DNA from: Dunaliella salina
Taxonomy: Eukaryota > Chlorophyta > Chlorophyceae > Chlamydomonadales > Dunaliellaceae
Direction: 5' to 3'
Length of the DNA: 36,097 nt
Assembly (NCBI GenBank): GCA_002284615.2
Contig: MU069453.1
Coordinates: 115,745 to 151,841 of the forward strand
The position numbers and the translations under genes were made by a program. Positions 1-9,402 of the stretch are shown piece after piece (position 1 is the first letter of the stretch; each line of letters starts with the position of its first letter). The notes under the pieces are model-generated. The model was given only the letters and a program-made list of their open reading frames with translations. It made no database searches and had not been told where the DNA came from.

Positions 1-7
1 ATACCTG

Positions 8-330
8 CACCCTGCTGTCTGCATCCTCACCCCAGTTTCAACGACCTGGCATGCTGCTGAAAGCGCCCTGCTCTGACTACTCATCTGCCGATCTGTTGCT
101 CTGCTAGGTTGCACACACAACACGCGCACCCTGCTGTCTGCATCTCCACCCCCGTTTCGAGGACCCGGCATGCTGCTACGAGGGCCCCGCTTGCCCTACC
201 CATCTGCTCCTCTGCTGCACTCCTAGATAGCACACACACAACACGCACACCCTGCTGTCTGCGTCCCCACCCCAGTTTTGATGACCTGGCATGCCGCTAC
301 GAGCGTCCTGACGCTCGCAACCGTTGGGAT
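8..330. repeat. ~120-bp tandem repeat, about 2.7 copies
   Basis: The start CACCCTGCTGTCTGC recurs at 8, 127 and 248, giving periods of 119 and 121 bp. Each unit continues through a C-rich stretch, then GACC(T/C)GGCATGC, then an ACACACAACACGC spacer. The third copy decays after about 325. Reading frames across it are repeat-derived and are not called as genes. Confidence 0.85.
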
Positions 331-734
331 GCTCCCCTCTTCACCATCAAGCCCTGCCTAGACCAACCGCCCGCCTCATCTCCGCAGCATACACCCCATC
401 AGGTACGCCTTGCTTTGCTGTTGCTTTGGGCCGCAAGACAAGCTTAATATTCAGGAAAAGCTATATTCTGTAGATGAATGCCAGACTTTTTGGGCAGATT
501 TTATGAAACTTTTCATTCCAATGTTACTTTTCCAGGGCCCAGCAGTGAATTGCTCCTGCACCCAACGAAAACCACTTCGTCGCAATCCCACTGAAGTGCA
601 CTCACCACTTGGGTACAGAGAGTTGAGCATTTGGTCAAAGAGGCCCGAAAACGATGCACTGCAGCCTCAATTTTGAGTGTGTCCTGCACGATCTCTGACC
701 CCTTGTACTTTGACCTCCTCATCACCCCACCCAG
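331..734. other. no gene recognised; candidate splice acceptor at its end
   Basis: Short open frames exist on both strands but none resembles a known protein. The stretch ends in a pyrimidine-rich run (about 700-732) followed by AG at 733-734, which would serve as a 3' splice site for the low-complexity exon candidate that follows. Confidence 0.3.
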
Positions 735-1329
735 GTGCTTGTTCCTCCACCCCAGCCAGGCCCAGCACAACCCTCCCAAGCGTCCAAGGTATCCGGCAGC
801 CCAACACCTAATACACAAGCACCCACATCAGAACCCACATCAGCACATGGCGGCCCCACAACCGACACACAAGCACCCACACAACCAGGGCCAGCACCCA
901 CATCAGCACATGGCGGCCCCACACTTGGCACACAAGCACCCACACAACCCGTGCCAGCACACGCAGCAGCACAGGCCAACCCTGCAGCCCCTCAAGCACC
1001 CACAGCGCCTTCATGCTGTGCTGAACCTAACCATGCTGAGCCTGGTCACGTGCCAAATCATGCCGAGCCTAATCAAGTTCAGCCTGATCATGCCGGGCTT
1101 ACACTTGGTGAGCCTAATCATGCCAAGCCTAATCATGCTGGGCCTTATCATGCCGAGCCTGATCAGGCAGTCGGGGCTGCACAGCTGCCTGGTAAATCCA
1201 CTTTTAAGCCGGCAGCAGGCTTGCGCTCTGCCAAACAGCGGGCGGCACAAGCGGCTGCCTCTGGGGCCAGCTTGCGAAGTGGAACAGCAGCCTCTGTTGT
1301 GAGCGGACGCACAGGCTTTGGGACATCAG
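735..1329 (+). CDS. candidate low-complexity Pro/Thr/His-rich exon
   Basis: An open frame of about 198 codons lies between a plausible acceptor (AG at 733-734 after a pyrimidine tract) and a plausible donor (CAG|GTGCGTG at 1329/1330). The peptide is compositionally biased. An approximately 22-residue unit containing SAHGGPT and TQAPT occurs twice (about 821-960). It is followed by EPNHA-type pentapeptides encoded by 15-bp repeats (about 1021-1170) and an Ala/Ser-rich end. No domain, signal peptide or membrane segment is visible. The frame stays open into the GT tract, which would encode poly(Cys-Val) and is better read as intron. It could equally be a non-coding minisatellite that happens to be open; no homologue is recognised. 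Confidence 0.28.
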
Positions 1330-1428
<99 letters not shown>

Positions 1429-1440
1429 CATATATATATT
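1330..1440. repeat. (GT)n microsatellite with CG and AT ends
   Basis: About 41 GT units run from 1334 to 1416, followed by GCGCGC, a short GT run and an AT run to 1440. The tract begins directly after CAG, in splice-donor register. It generates spurious Cys-Val and Thr-His frames on the two strands. Confidence 0.97.
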
Positions 1441-1535
1441 CTGAGCGTGGAGCCGGTGGGAAGATGACGTGCATGTGTGTCTGCATGGGGGAAAGGGAGT
1501 GATGAACTTGCAAAAGTTGCGACTTTGCACTGCCC

Positions 1536-1666
1536 AGGTACATGACAGCGTGCATGCCTGATGACAGTGTGCATGCCTGATGACAGTGTGCTTGCCTGAT
1601 GACAGTGTGCATGCCTGATGACAGTGTGCATGCCCTGTCCAGATACATGACAGTGTGCATGCCTGA
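1536..1666. repeat. 19-bp minisatellite, about six copies
   Basis: The unit TGACAGTGTGCATGCCTGA repeats about six times with small variants; one copy has CTTGCC in place of CATGCC. Every unit contains the palindrome GCATGC. Confidence 0.9.
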
Positions 1667-1969
1667 ATGATGCGCAGCTTATAATCATGCACCCGTGTTC
1701 CCAAAAATATAGAGATCGAGGAGAGTGCATGGAGCAGTTGTGCCTCCTCGGGAGCCTTGAATCAGAGGTGGCCCTGGAATCGAACCCACTCAGCTGCCCT
1801 CGTAGGCAGAAATTGAGTGTACCCTCTTCCTCTTCATCTTCTGAGAATCATGCACAGAAAACTCATTTTGCACGCCTCAACCCCCTTGTGCTGCAGCATC
1901 TGTGTATGGTGGGGCGGAGGGAGGCTCCAGGACGCGCGCAGCAGAGGCAGCAGCTGCTAGCACCGCATC
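1667..1969. other. no gene recognised
   Basis: No supported coding sequence. On the minus strand, GGGTTCGATTCC near 1777-1788 resembles a tRNA B box, but no cloverleaf can be completed around it. Confidence 0.3.
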
Positions 1970-2985
1970 GTGGGTCAGTGCGGGGGGTCAAGGTAAGTTA
2001 CATTACAGCAGGGTAAGGCAAGGTCATGTAAGCTGCAGGAAGGGCAGCTGCCAACATCGCACTGTGGGTCAGTGCGGGGTGCCAAGGTAAGCTGCAGCAG
2101 GGTAAGGCAAGGTTAGGTAAGTCGTGGGAAGGTCAGCTGCCAACACCGCATCATGGGTCAGTGCAGGGGGCCAAAGTAAGCTACAGCAGGGTAAGGCAAG
2201 GTGAGGTAAGGGAAGGACAAGTTGGGTTTGCTGCAGCAGCTGCAAACACTGCTTTGTGGGTCGGTGCAGGGGGCCAAGGTGAGCTGCAGCAGGGTGAGGT
2301 AAGGTTAGACGAGCTGCAGGGAGGTGAGCTGCAGCAGCTGCGAACACCAAATGATGTAACGGTTATATAAGGCTTACGACGGCCTTATGCTATGCATCCC
2401 AGGCTCTGCCTTTTCACAAGTGTTACGTTGATAGCGAAGCACATGTGGCTCCGTGCAGGGGGCCAAGGTGAGCTACATCAGGGTAAGGCAAGGTGAGGTA
2501 AGCAGCAGGAAGGTGAGCTGCAGTTGCTGCCAACACCGCATTGTGGCTCAGTGCTGGGGGCCAAAGTAAGCTACAGCAGCTGCCCATACCATATCTTTGT
2601 TTGCCCATTGGTTAGTGTGGGGGCCAAGGTGAGCTGCAGCATGGTAAGGCAAGGTGGTAATGAAGGTATGCTGCAGGGGGCAAGCTGCAACAGCTGCCAA
2701 CGCCGCATTGTGGCTTGTGCAGGGGGCCAAAGTAAGCTACAGCAGCTACCCACACCTTATCTTTGTTTGCCCATTGGTTAGTGTGGGGGCCAAGGTAAGC
2801 TTTAGCATGGGGCCAAGGTGAGCTTTAGCATGGGGCCAAGATGAGCTTTAGCATGCCCATTGGTTAGTGTGGGGGGCCAAGGTGAGGTAAGGTAAGGCAA
2901 GGTGAGGCTAGGTTAGGTATGCTGCAGGAGGTAAGCTGCAACAGCTGCCCGCACCGCATCATGGGTCAGTGCAGGGGGCCAGGGT
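1970..2985. repeat. degenerate minisatellite with repeated splice-like cassette
   Basis: About 13 degenerate units carry GGGGCCAA(G/A)GT(A/G)AGC, at about 1985, 2081, 2170, 2272, 2461, 2560, 2623, 2725, 2789, 2811, 2833, 2876 and 2974. Spacing is commonly 90-100 bp, but the units near 2800 are only 22 bp long. Between anchors are CTGCAGCAGGGTAAGG and CAGCTGCCAACACCGCAT blocks. Small frames on both strands are repeat-derived. Confidence 0.9.
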
Positions 2986-3329
2986 GGGCATTGTTGTGTG
3001 TGCTTTTGCTCGATCCTCCCACCATGCCCTAAACAAATGCCACCTCGCTCTTGTAGGCATGGCTGTGGAGCAAGCTGCACGCTCAATAAGGTGTTTCCTA
3101 CTTCTGAAAGGAAAGGAAAGGAAAAGAAATAGAAAAGCTTTGCATACAGTGAAACTGTCCCTACATCAATTAATGTTCCAAATCTGGGGTTTCTTCAAGG
3201 CTTGATCATGGCTTGATATCTTCCGCATCTCAGGGTTGTTTGCGGCTCGATCAAATTGACCAGAAGCATGCTGGTTAACGCATGGAATGACTGCTGTGCC
3301 TTCTGTCAAAACTCCGAACATTTCTCTCA
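2986..3329. other. no gene recognised
   Basis: No supported coding sequence. A purine-rich GGAAAGGAAAGGAAAAG run lies at about 3108-3125. Confidence 0.3.
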
Positions 3330-4170
3330 CCTTGCCTGCAGGTCCTGCCAGCCGGCAGTAGCCCCAGCAAGCGAGCTTGGGTAGCACAGCACCTCTGATG
3401 CAGCACAACCTCAACGGGGTCTCCCTTAAGCCACGGGTCTCTTCCAAAGATGAGCAGCTGTCCCTGTTACTGCTTGCAGGCCCTGCCAGCTGGCAATGGC
3501 TTTGACAAGCGAGCTTGAGTAGCACGGCACCTCTGACACAGCACGCCATGAAGCCACAAATGTTCACTGCAGATGAGCAGCTGTCCCTGCCATTACTTGC
3601 AGGTCCTGCCAGCCAGCAACCGCCCCAGCAAGAGCTTGAGTAGCACAGCACCTATGATACAGCGCACCATTAAGCCATGGATGTTGCTTTTCCCATGTCA
3701 AGCAATTCCATGTCAGGCCATGTCCCTTTCCATTCCACTTGCAACGAGCAGCTGCCCCTGTCATTGCCTGCATGCCCTGCCAGCCAACAAAGCCCCAAGC
3801 ACAAGCTTGAGTAGCATGGCACCTCCCATACAGCTTACGATCAAGCAACAGATGTCACACAGAAATGAGCGGCTTTCCCTGCCATTACTTGCAGGTCCTG
3901 CCAGCCAGCAACCGCCCCAGCAAGAGCTTGAGAGGCACAGCACCTCTGATACAGCGCACCATCAAGTCACGATGTCCCTGGAATGCACAGCTTTCCTTGT
4001 CATTGCTTGCAGGCCCTGCCAGCCAGTGAACGCCCCAGCTAAAGCATGAGTAGCACGGCACCTCTGATCCAGCACACCATTAAGCCACATATGTTCCCTG
4101 CAAATGAGCTGCTGTCCCTGTATTGCCTGCAGGTCCTGCCAGCCAGCAGCCGCCCCAGCAAGAGCCTGCA
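3330..4170. repeat. ~120-bp minisatellite, seven copies
   Basis: The anchor GCAGG(T/C)CCTGCCAGC, or a close variant, occurs at about 3338, 3476, 3599, 3769, 3891, 4009 and 4129. Intervals are 118-123 bp, apart from 138 and 170. Each unit also has CGCCCCAGCAAGAGCTTGAG, a CAGCACCTCTGATACAGC block and an ATGAGCAGCTGTCCCTG block. The overlapping frames on both strands are consequences of the array. Confidence 0.93.
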
Positions 4171-5474
4171 CAGCACAGCAGCGCTGCAGCTGCAGCCCCA
4201 CTCGCGGGACACAGCCTCGGTCTATCTGGGTTGAGGCTGCAAGATTTTGGATGCCCGGGGGCAGGGCAGCAGGGAGAGGATGGGCGCTCAGACAGCCTGG
4301 AAAATGGTTTTGAAGAGGAAGATGGCGCTTGCAGTGCGCGAGTGCTGGAGGCTGTGGTGGAGGCTATGGTTGGGGTTCCTGAGAAAGTGACCATGGGCGG
4401 AACTTGCCACCTCACGCCCTCCCACGCCACCAGCAACCAAACCATGCTGGGCACAAATCTGCTGCATGACATCGACCAGGCAGCGCAGGTGGGTTGTTGT
4501 GCTGCATGGCAGCGCCTCCAGTTCTTCAGCTGCATGAAAATGGCATATCGTGAGTAAGGTAAAGAATCCCACAGAAATAATGTTTCGAGGGGTGCGGCTG
4601 GGTGCGGGATAACTGTGGACATCCAAAGAAATGATGCTTTTTGAGCATACGGAAAAGTGCACAATTGTGGGAAATATCAGAGCTGGACAGCTTTTCCCCA
4701 AAGCCCATGTGTCTTTAAAATGATCATTGCATAGGTGGGCCAAAACCTGGGACGCTCAAGCTTGGTTTGAAAAGGTCTTTCGCAGTAGAGCATAAAAGTC
4801 CCAGGTTCCGGCCCGTACGTTTAATCGGCCGCGGCATGAACCATAACTTCCACCACCAATTCTTCATTCCTGACCACCCACTGGACCATTGGATGATTTC
4901 TAGTGGTTTGGAGTCCTTATCCCAATTGAATTTCGTTGCAAAAAGAATGGGGTAAAAAGACGTAGTGGTTGGTCAGGTACAGAATTCTAGCCATTTCCCT
5001 TAAGAGGAATTGCAGCACAGCATGATGTAAGCATAACATATGGGGGCTTTTTTGGGGGTGATCTAAGGCCAAAAGAATGATCTGGGACCCTCCGATTTTC
5101 GTGATTTTTTGATGAACATGCTACTTTGCGGAAAAAATATGGTTGGCATGGATAGATTTAAGAAAAAAATTGGGAAAGATCATATCCAGTGATATTGGGG
5201 AGTTGTCCACCTCTGGAAAAATGTCTATTCTCAAGAATGTTCAAATGTAAGCATAAACGAAGGCCCCGAAGCATGGATGAAGCTTCCTGAAAATCTCTTC
5301 TAGACAAGTGGGGAAAGCATCGCAAGCGACGCTGAAAAAGTGGCGAAGCCAGTCTCTCACTGACTGATGATGTCGGCCTCAACTCCCTTGACTTGCAAGA
5401 GCCGCAGCACCCTCGACAGCACTTGAGCGTGCCATGATGCATGTGCAAGTGTGACTGCTTTACCAATGAGCATT
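4171..5474. other. no gene recognised
   Basis: The longest frame here (4123-4557, plus strand, 144 residues) starts inside the minisatellite and matches nothing I recognise. From about 4560 the sequence is more AT-rich, with no convincing coding signal on either strand. Confidence 0.3.
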
Positions 5475-5945
5475 GCTTTGTGCATTGCTGCATGGATTAA
5501 TGCATGCATGGCTGTGCCCATTGCTGCATGTTGTGTATGTGCATAGTGCACATAGATATGCAGAATTCTTAGTACTCTGCACCATGTTTGCGTCATGGCA
5601 GAGTTCTGCATCGTGTTTGCGCTATGCTTCCACAGTGCACTACTACATGCATGGCTTTGCACATTGTTGCGCGCATTATGGCATGCATCTTTGCATGCAT
5701 CACTGCATGTATGGCTGTGTGTATTGCTGCATGGATTCATACATGCACGATTGTGGGCATTGCTGCGTGGAATACTGCGTGCATCGCAGTGCGCATTACT
5801 GCATGCTGTGGTTGTGGTTGTGCATCATGCATGAAGGTTGTTACTTACACTCTGCATCATGATTGCTGCATGCAATCCATTGTGCATAATGTTTGCAAGA
5901 ACTTTGCTGCATGCATGCAAGAACTCTGTGCTGCAAATGCCATTC
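5475..5945. repeat. TGCATG-rich degenerate repeat
   Basis: A loosely periodic array (about 25-35 bp) of GCATTGCTGCATG and GCATGCATGGCTGTG motifs. All frames across it are Cys/His/Met/Ala-rich because of the TGC/ATG content. Confidence 0.75.
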
Positions 5946-6639
5946 AGGTCAAGCCATGCAACCCGACCCCGTTTCACCCACCTCCAGGACCTGGAACAGA
6001 AGAACCATGCACCAGAAAAAAAAAAAAAAAAAAACATCCCTCAACATAACTTCCTCAGCAATGCATGCCTTGTTCATGCATGCACACACGTGAGTGTACC
6101 ATGCTTGCTGTTCACAGCCAGCCTGCTCACTTACACCCTTCCACAGTCAGCAGCAGGCCCTAGAAGCCCTTTCGCCTACACAATAGGGTAGGGTTGCAGG
6201 AGCAACTCCGAATCGCATAATAAGCAAACTTCTGTGCGTGCACCCCTCCAATCGCGATGCTCATCACACCAACAAACATGTACTAAATCACATCGAAATT
6301 GGAATTATGTACACCTGCTGGCAAAACGGTAAGCAGGAACAATTAACCGTGGAATTCTAGGAACAGACCATCCCCAGACCCCAGACTCAGCAGCATTGCG
6401 TAGGCATGTGTGTGCTGATTGAGACCTCGACAATTGGTGCTGTTTCAAGGGCCTGAGGTGGCTAATCCGTAGGTGGGCCCAGGGGCATTGGGACACGTCA
6501 GCTTCTTGTGGCTACCAAAATATTCCTGGCTACCAAAATATTCCGTTGGCAGCGCCCGTTGCATTGCCTTGCCATCCAAACACAAATTCCCCTATAAATT
6601 TTTTTTTTGTATTAAGCATGCCAAGCGCCAAGACGAGAG
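5946..6639. other. no gene recognised; contains a 19-bp poly(A) run
   Basis: An uninterrupted A19 lies at 6016-6034 and could be the tail of an old plus-strand retroposed sequence, but the upstream sequence is not recognised. No supported coding region. Confidence 0.35.
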
Positions 6640-6965
6640 GTGCGCTGGGCAAGCCACGCTGGCTACCTTCTGCTCAGCTACCAGATAGGGGGATTTCAGC
6701 ACAAGGCTTCTCACACTAAACTGACACTGCAGTACTTCAAGAAACTTTTTTGTTGTCTGCATGCTGAGTATCAAGGCGTGGGGTGCACTGTATAGGCCAT
6801 GCTGGCCATCTTCTGCTCATCTACCAGACAGGGGTGTTCCAGAGCTCTTTGCACAGGGCTTCTCCCACTAAACTGACACTGCAGTGCTGCATATTCTTTT
6901 TTTCTTGGTGTGCATGCTGGGTTTCAGGGCGGGGGGTGCCCTGGGCGGGCCAGGGCAGCCAGGTG
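6640..6965. repeat. ~145-150-bp tandem duplication, about 2.2 copies
   Basis: The first unit, from about 6642, is repeated from about 6785 with roughly 80% identity by eye. Both share CTTCTGCTCA(G/T)CTACCAGA, AAACTGACACTGCAGT, then a T-run and TGCATGCTG. A third partial start appears at about 6938. Confidence 0.8.
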
Positions 6966-7897
6966 TGAACTTTACCGGAAACCGGCAAACCTTTAGGCTC
7001 ATGCCGCATGAATTGGGCTTCGCCAAAAAAGCAGTTCTAGAGACCTGTCAGCTCAAGCCGCTGGTTGATGTGCAGCGTGCAGAGACAGAGCGCAAATGCT
7101 GCAGCTTTTCTTGATTAGTGTGGAGAATGTTTGTGCAGCTTGCCAAATAAAGGAGCAAAGTGTGCAGCTGGACCTCCAGCCTTCTTATTGTGCAAGAGCC
7201 CAGTATGTGCAGCAGGATCCTATGTATTTGGGGGGAGCAATTATGGCCTCTGAAGAGTATGGGATTATGACACCTCCACGATCTACCCTGCTGCGTTGCT
7301 GCGGGCAGCTTGTACATGAGATCTTACTTCAAAATTTACAAGTTTCATGGCCAATAGAGGATGATTGCCCCTGCGGGAATGCACGGAGCACAAAACAAAA
7401 TACCGAGGGGGGTGCGGGATGAAGGTAGGAATCACAAGAAAACAAAAAAAAAATCCTGTTGGGATACTGAATGACCATGTTTATGTGGAGTTGATGGGGT
7501 TGGCCAATTCTGCCCACCTTATTATATTTTCCCTGCCAGGAAGCTGAAACACGCGGCAAAATTACATGGCATTGACCGACCCTAGGCATAGGTGGGTCTC
7601 TCTGCTGCATGGCGGAGGCAGAGCTCAATCACTCAGCTGCTCGAATCAGTCACAGCTGGGACACTGCTCATCTTTTGGGTCTGGCCATTGCTGCATGCAG
7701 CAATAGGTGTCCATGGCAAAGCCAGCAGCGCAGGAGGCTCACTGGCCATTACCATGTACAGCTGTTAAGGAACGGAGCAACGTGATGATGATTTGAGCTG
7801 TGATGATGACAGCCATCGAACCACGTACTTGCACTGAGTGGGGTTGAATCATTCTGGCCTTTTCACAGGACTTGAGCGATGTCCCTTTGCAAGGTTC
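6966..7897. other. no gene recognised
   Basis: Short frames on both strands (for example 7096-7422 plus and 7329-7628 minus) show no recognisable motif or codon signal. Nothing else stands out. Confidence 0.3.
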
Positions 7898-8076
7898 ACT
7901 TCCATGCCTCCCTCCTGCTGGAGCTGCTGTTGGAGACCCCATTGCACGGTTTCAAGTGCATTGGTATCTGCAGTAGTTGGTTGTGCAGCGCAGCAACTCC
8001 TGTCAGATCCCATGGCACTTCAGACCTTTGCGCCATGGGGTTTCCAACAGCAGCACCAGCAAGAGGGAAGCATGGA
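7898..8076. repeat. imperfect inverted repeat, ~45-bp arms
   Basis: The arm at about 7898-7946 (containing GCTGCTGTTGGAGACCCCAT) is the near reverse complement of the arm at about 8028-8076 (containing ATGGGGTTTCCAACAGCAGC), separated by about 80 bp. Mismatches are scattered substitutions, so this could fold into a hairpin. Confidence 0.75.
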
Positions 8077-8089
8077 CGCCTTCCGCCCC

Positions 8090-8575
8090 CGATGACCAGA
8101 CCAAAACTTTAGCTGTGTCCCCTTGCAGGATATATTATGGATATGGTGTGGCTGTTGTGTTACAGCCACCCTGGACGGAGTGTGGGGCGCACCAACCTAG
8201 GAGGAGGTCTGTGGTTCGAATCCCAGGGGCAGAGGTTTCAGACAGTGCCCTTTGGTGGGGGTCAAAGGGGGGTCCTTTCCTTGATGCACCCGGCCGAATG
8301 GCAAGCGCAGGCCTTCTTTGTCTATCTTTCTTTCCTTTTCATGTTGTAGACCAAAATTTGTTGACATTGCAAGATGTTGTAGACCACACAGTAGAAAAAC
8401 AAGCATGCCCAGCTGGTTGAGCCACAGGGCGAGTGGACTGTGGCAATGGAAGGGTTGCAGACCAAAAGCATTCAAGTGCGTCCCCTTGCAGGATGTTATA
8501 GAGCACATCGTAGATGCACAAGCGTGCGCAGCTGGTGGAGCTGCAGGGCGTGTGGACTGCGGCAATGGGAGCAGT
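8090..8575. repeat. exon-like repeated unit, tandem copies
   Basis: AGACCAAAA followed by CCCCTTGCAGGAT-type sequence recurs at about 8097, 8347 and 8461. The longer units 8366-8452 and 8487-8573 are a direct duplication with period 121. In the last copy a plus-strand frame reads DVIEHIVDAQACAAG; the preceding copy reads DVVDHTVEKQACPAG and then stops. CCTTGCAG|GAT resembles a splice acceptor, so these may be duplicated exons of a host gene. The protein is not recognised. Confidence 0.55.
8145..8343 (+). mobile_element. SINE-like insertion with B-box and tail-T 3' end
   Basis: A Pol III B-box-like GGTTCGAATCC lies at 8213-8223. About 55-60 bp downstream is CCTTTCCTTGATGCACCCGG, followed by GGCAAGCGCAGGCCTTCTTT and a CT-rich tail to about 8338. 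That 3' end matches the tail-T sequence seen at 11211, 27412 and 30282. A tRNA-like head joined to a LINE 3' end is the classic SINE arrangement. No A box or folded cloverleaf is convincing and no clean target-site duplication was found, so the boundaries are approximate. Confidence 0.35.
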
Positions 8576-8628
8576 TCGCACAGGGGTGGGGACTACTTGA
8601 TACATTTGGACCAGCCCTTGACGCATGC

Positions 8629-8630
<2 letters not shown>

Positions 8631-8716
<86 letters not shown>
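8631..8716. repeat. (GT)43 microsatellite
   Basis: An uninterrupted GT dinucleotide run follows directly after GCATGCAG (8623-8630), again in splice-donor register. It produces Cys-Val and Thr-His frames that are not genes. Confidence 0.98.
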
Positions 8717-8717
<1 letters not shown>

Positions 8718-8820
8718 ATTCACCTTGCGCACATCAACCTTTACAGCTAGGGAAAACATTTATAATTGGATCCATAATTGTAACTTAAGTGTAGATGTGT
8801 CTGAGCTGGATGCAACCATC

Positions 8821-9265
8821 GTGCATTAAGGAAAGACCCAACAACCAGCGCTGGCACTAACAGTGAGTCCCGCCAGCGGAGGCTAGCTATGAGCAGCCCT
8901 GCTAATGTTGTTCTGGCGGGTCGTCAGCCATCTGTCCAGCTGCGCGCCTAGCTTTCCTGTACGCAGCACGCCCCGTAGCCACCTGCTCCATAAAGCTCCC
9001 ATTGCTTGGGTTGCTGAATTGAATGGCATATTTCTTGCGATTGATTTTTGTGTAGGCCTTGACAGCCTGATAGTGAAGTTTGGTTGCAGTTTTGTGGGCT
9101 TTGTCTTGTGTTAAGCCAATTTTGCGGAAATTTGGATCTGTTTTGTATGGATTGTAGATAGTTCCAGCAACTCCAATTCGTATGGTGAGTAATGTGACTC
9201 TATTATTGCGGTGTTTGCCCCAAAAATTTTTTAGGCGCAGGCTCTTGATGCAGTATTGTTATTAG
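8821..9265 (-). mobile_element. RLE-A element, 5'-truncated 3' fragment
   Basis: This aligns along its length with 13542-13990, the 3' end of the long RLE-A copy. Shared landmarks on the plus strand are GTGCATTAAGGAAAGACCCA (the element's 3' terminus reversed), GGCTAGCTATGAGCAGCCC, CAGTTTTGTG(T/G)GCTTTGTCTT and the AGTTCC(A/T)GCAACTCCAATT block. It covers the end of the endonuclease C-terminal region and the 3' untranslated region. No flanking duplication was identified. Confidence 0.88.
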
Positions 9266-9402
9266 TGGCGACGCGTCACTTTAGGTAGCACCTTTCATAC
9301 TAAAATGAAAGTATTAGTTAGACGCCCTTCGGGCGTCGCTAGACCCCCCGTGTCGCGCCAAGCGACACAGTGTTGCTTGAATTAATAAGAATTATTTCTT
9401 AA
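9266..9402. other. cluster of four hairpins, organelle-like
   Basis: Four hairpins lie in a row. At 9292-9311 the arms are CTTTCAT/ATGAAAG. At 9321-9337 GACGCCC and GGGCGTC flank a TTC loop. At 9350-9368 GTGTCGC and GCGACAC flank GCCAA. At 9386-9401 TAAGAA and TTCTTA flank TTAT. The 8-bp palindrome GACGCGTC precedes them (9269-9276). GC-rich palindromes in AT-rich spacer are typical of green-algal plastid or mitochondrial intergenic DNA, so a nuclear insert of organelle DNA is a reasonable reading. Confidence 0.6.

Noticed and set aside
1160..1730. Long frames with poly(Cys-Val) or poly(Thr-His) across the GT tract
   Set aside because: They arise purely from the dinucleotide repeat on the two strands; the same happens at 8631-8716.
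1770..1840. Minus-strand tRNA-like signal (GGGTTCGATTCC and a small stem)
   Set aside because: T-arm stems do not pair fully and no acceptor or D arm can be found; treated as chance or a worn SINE.
3330..4170. CRISPR-like regular repeats
   Set aside because: Units are about 120 bp of continuous degenerate repeat without short conserved repeats and unique spacers, and the DNA is eukaryotic.
4790..4815. B-box-like GGTTCCGGCCCG
   Set aside because: Key B-box positions differ and no tRNA fold is possible.
8097..8356. AGACCAAAA flanking the SINE-like insert as a target-site duplication
   Set aside because: The same word recurs at 8461 as part of the host repeat unit, so it is not evidence of insertion.
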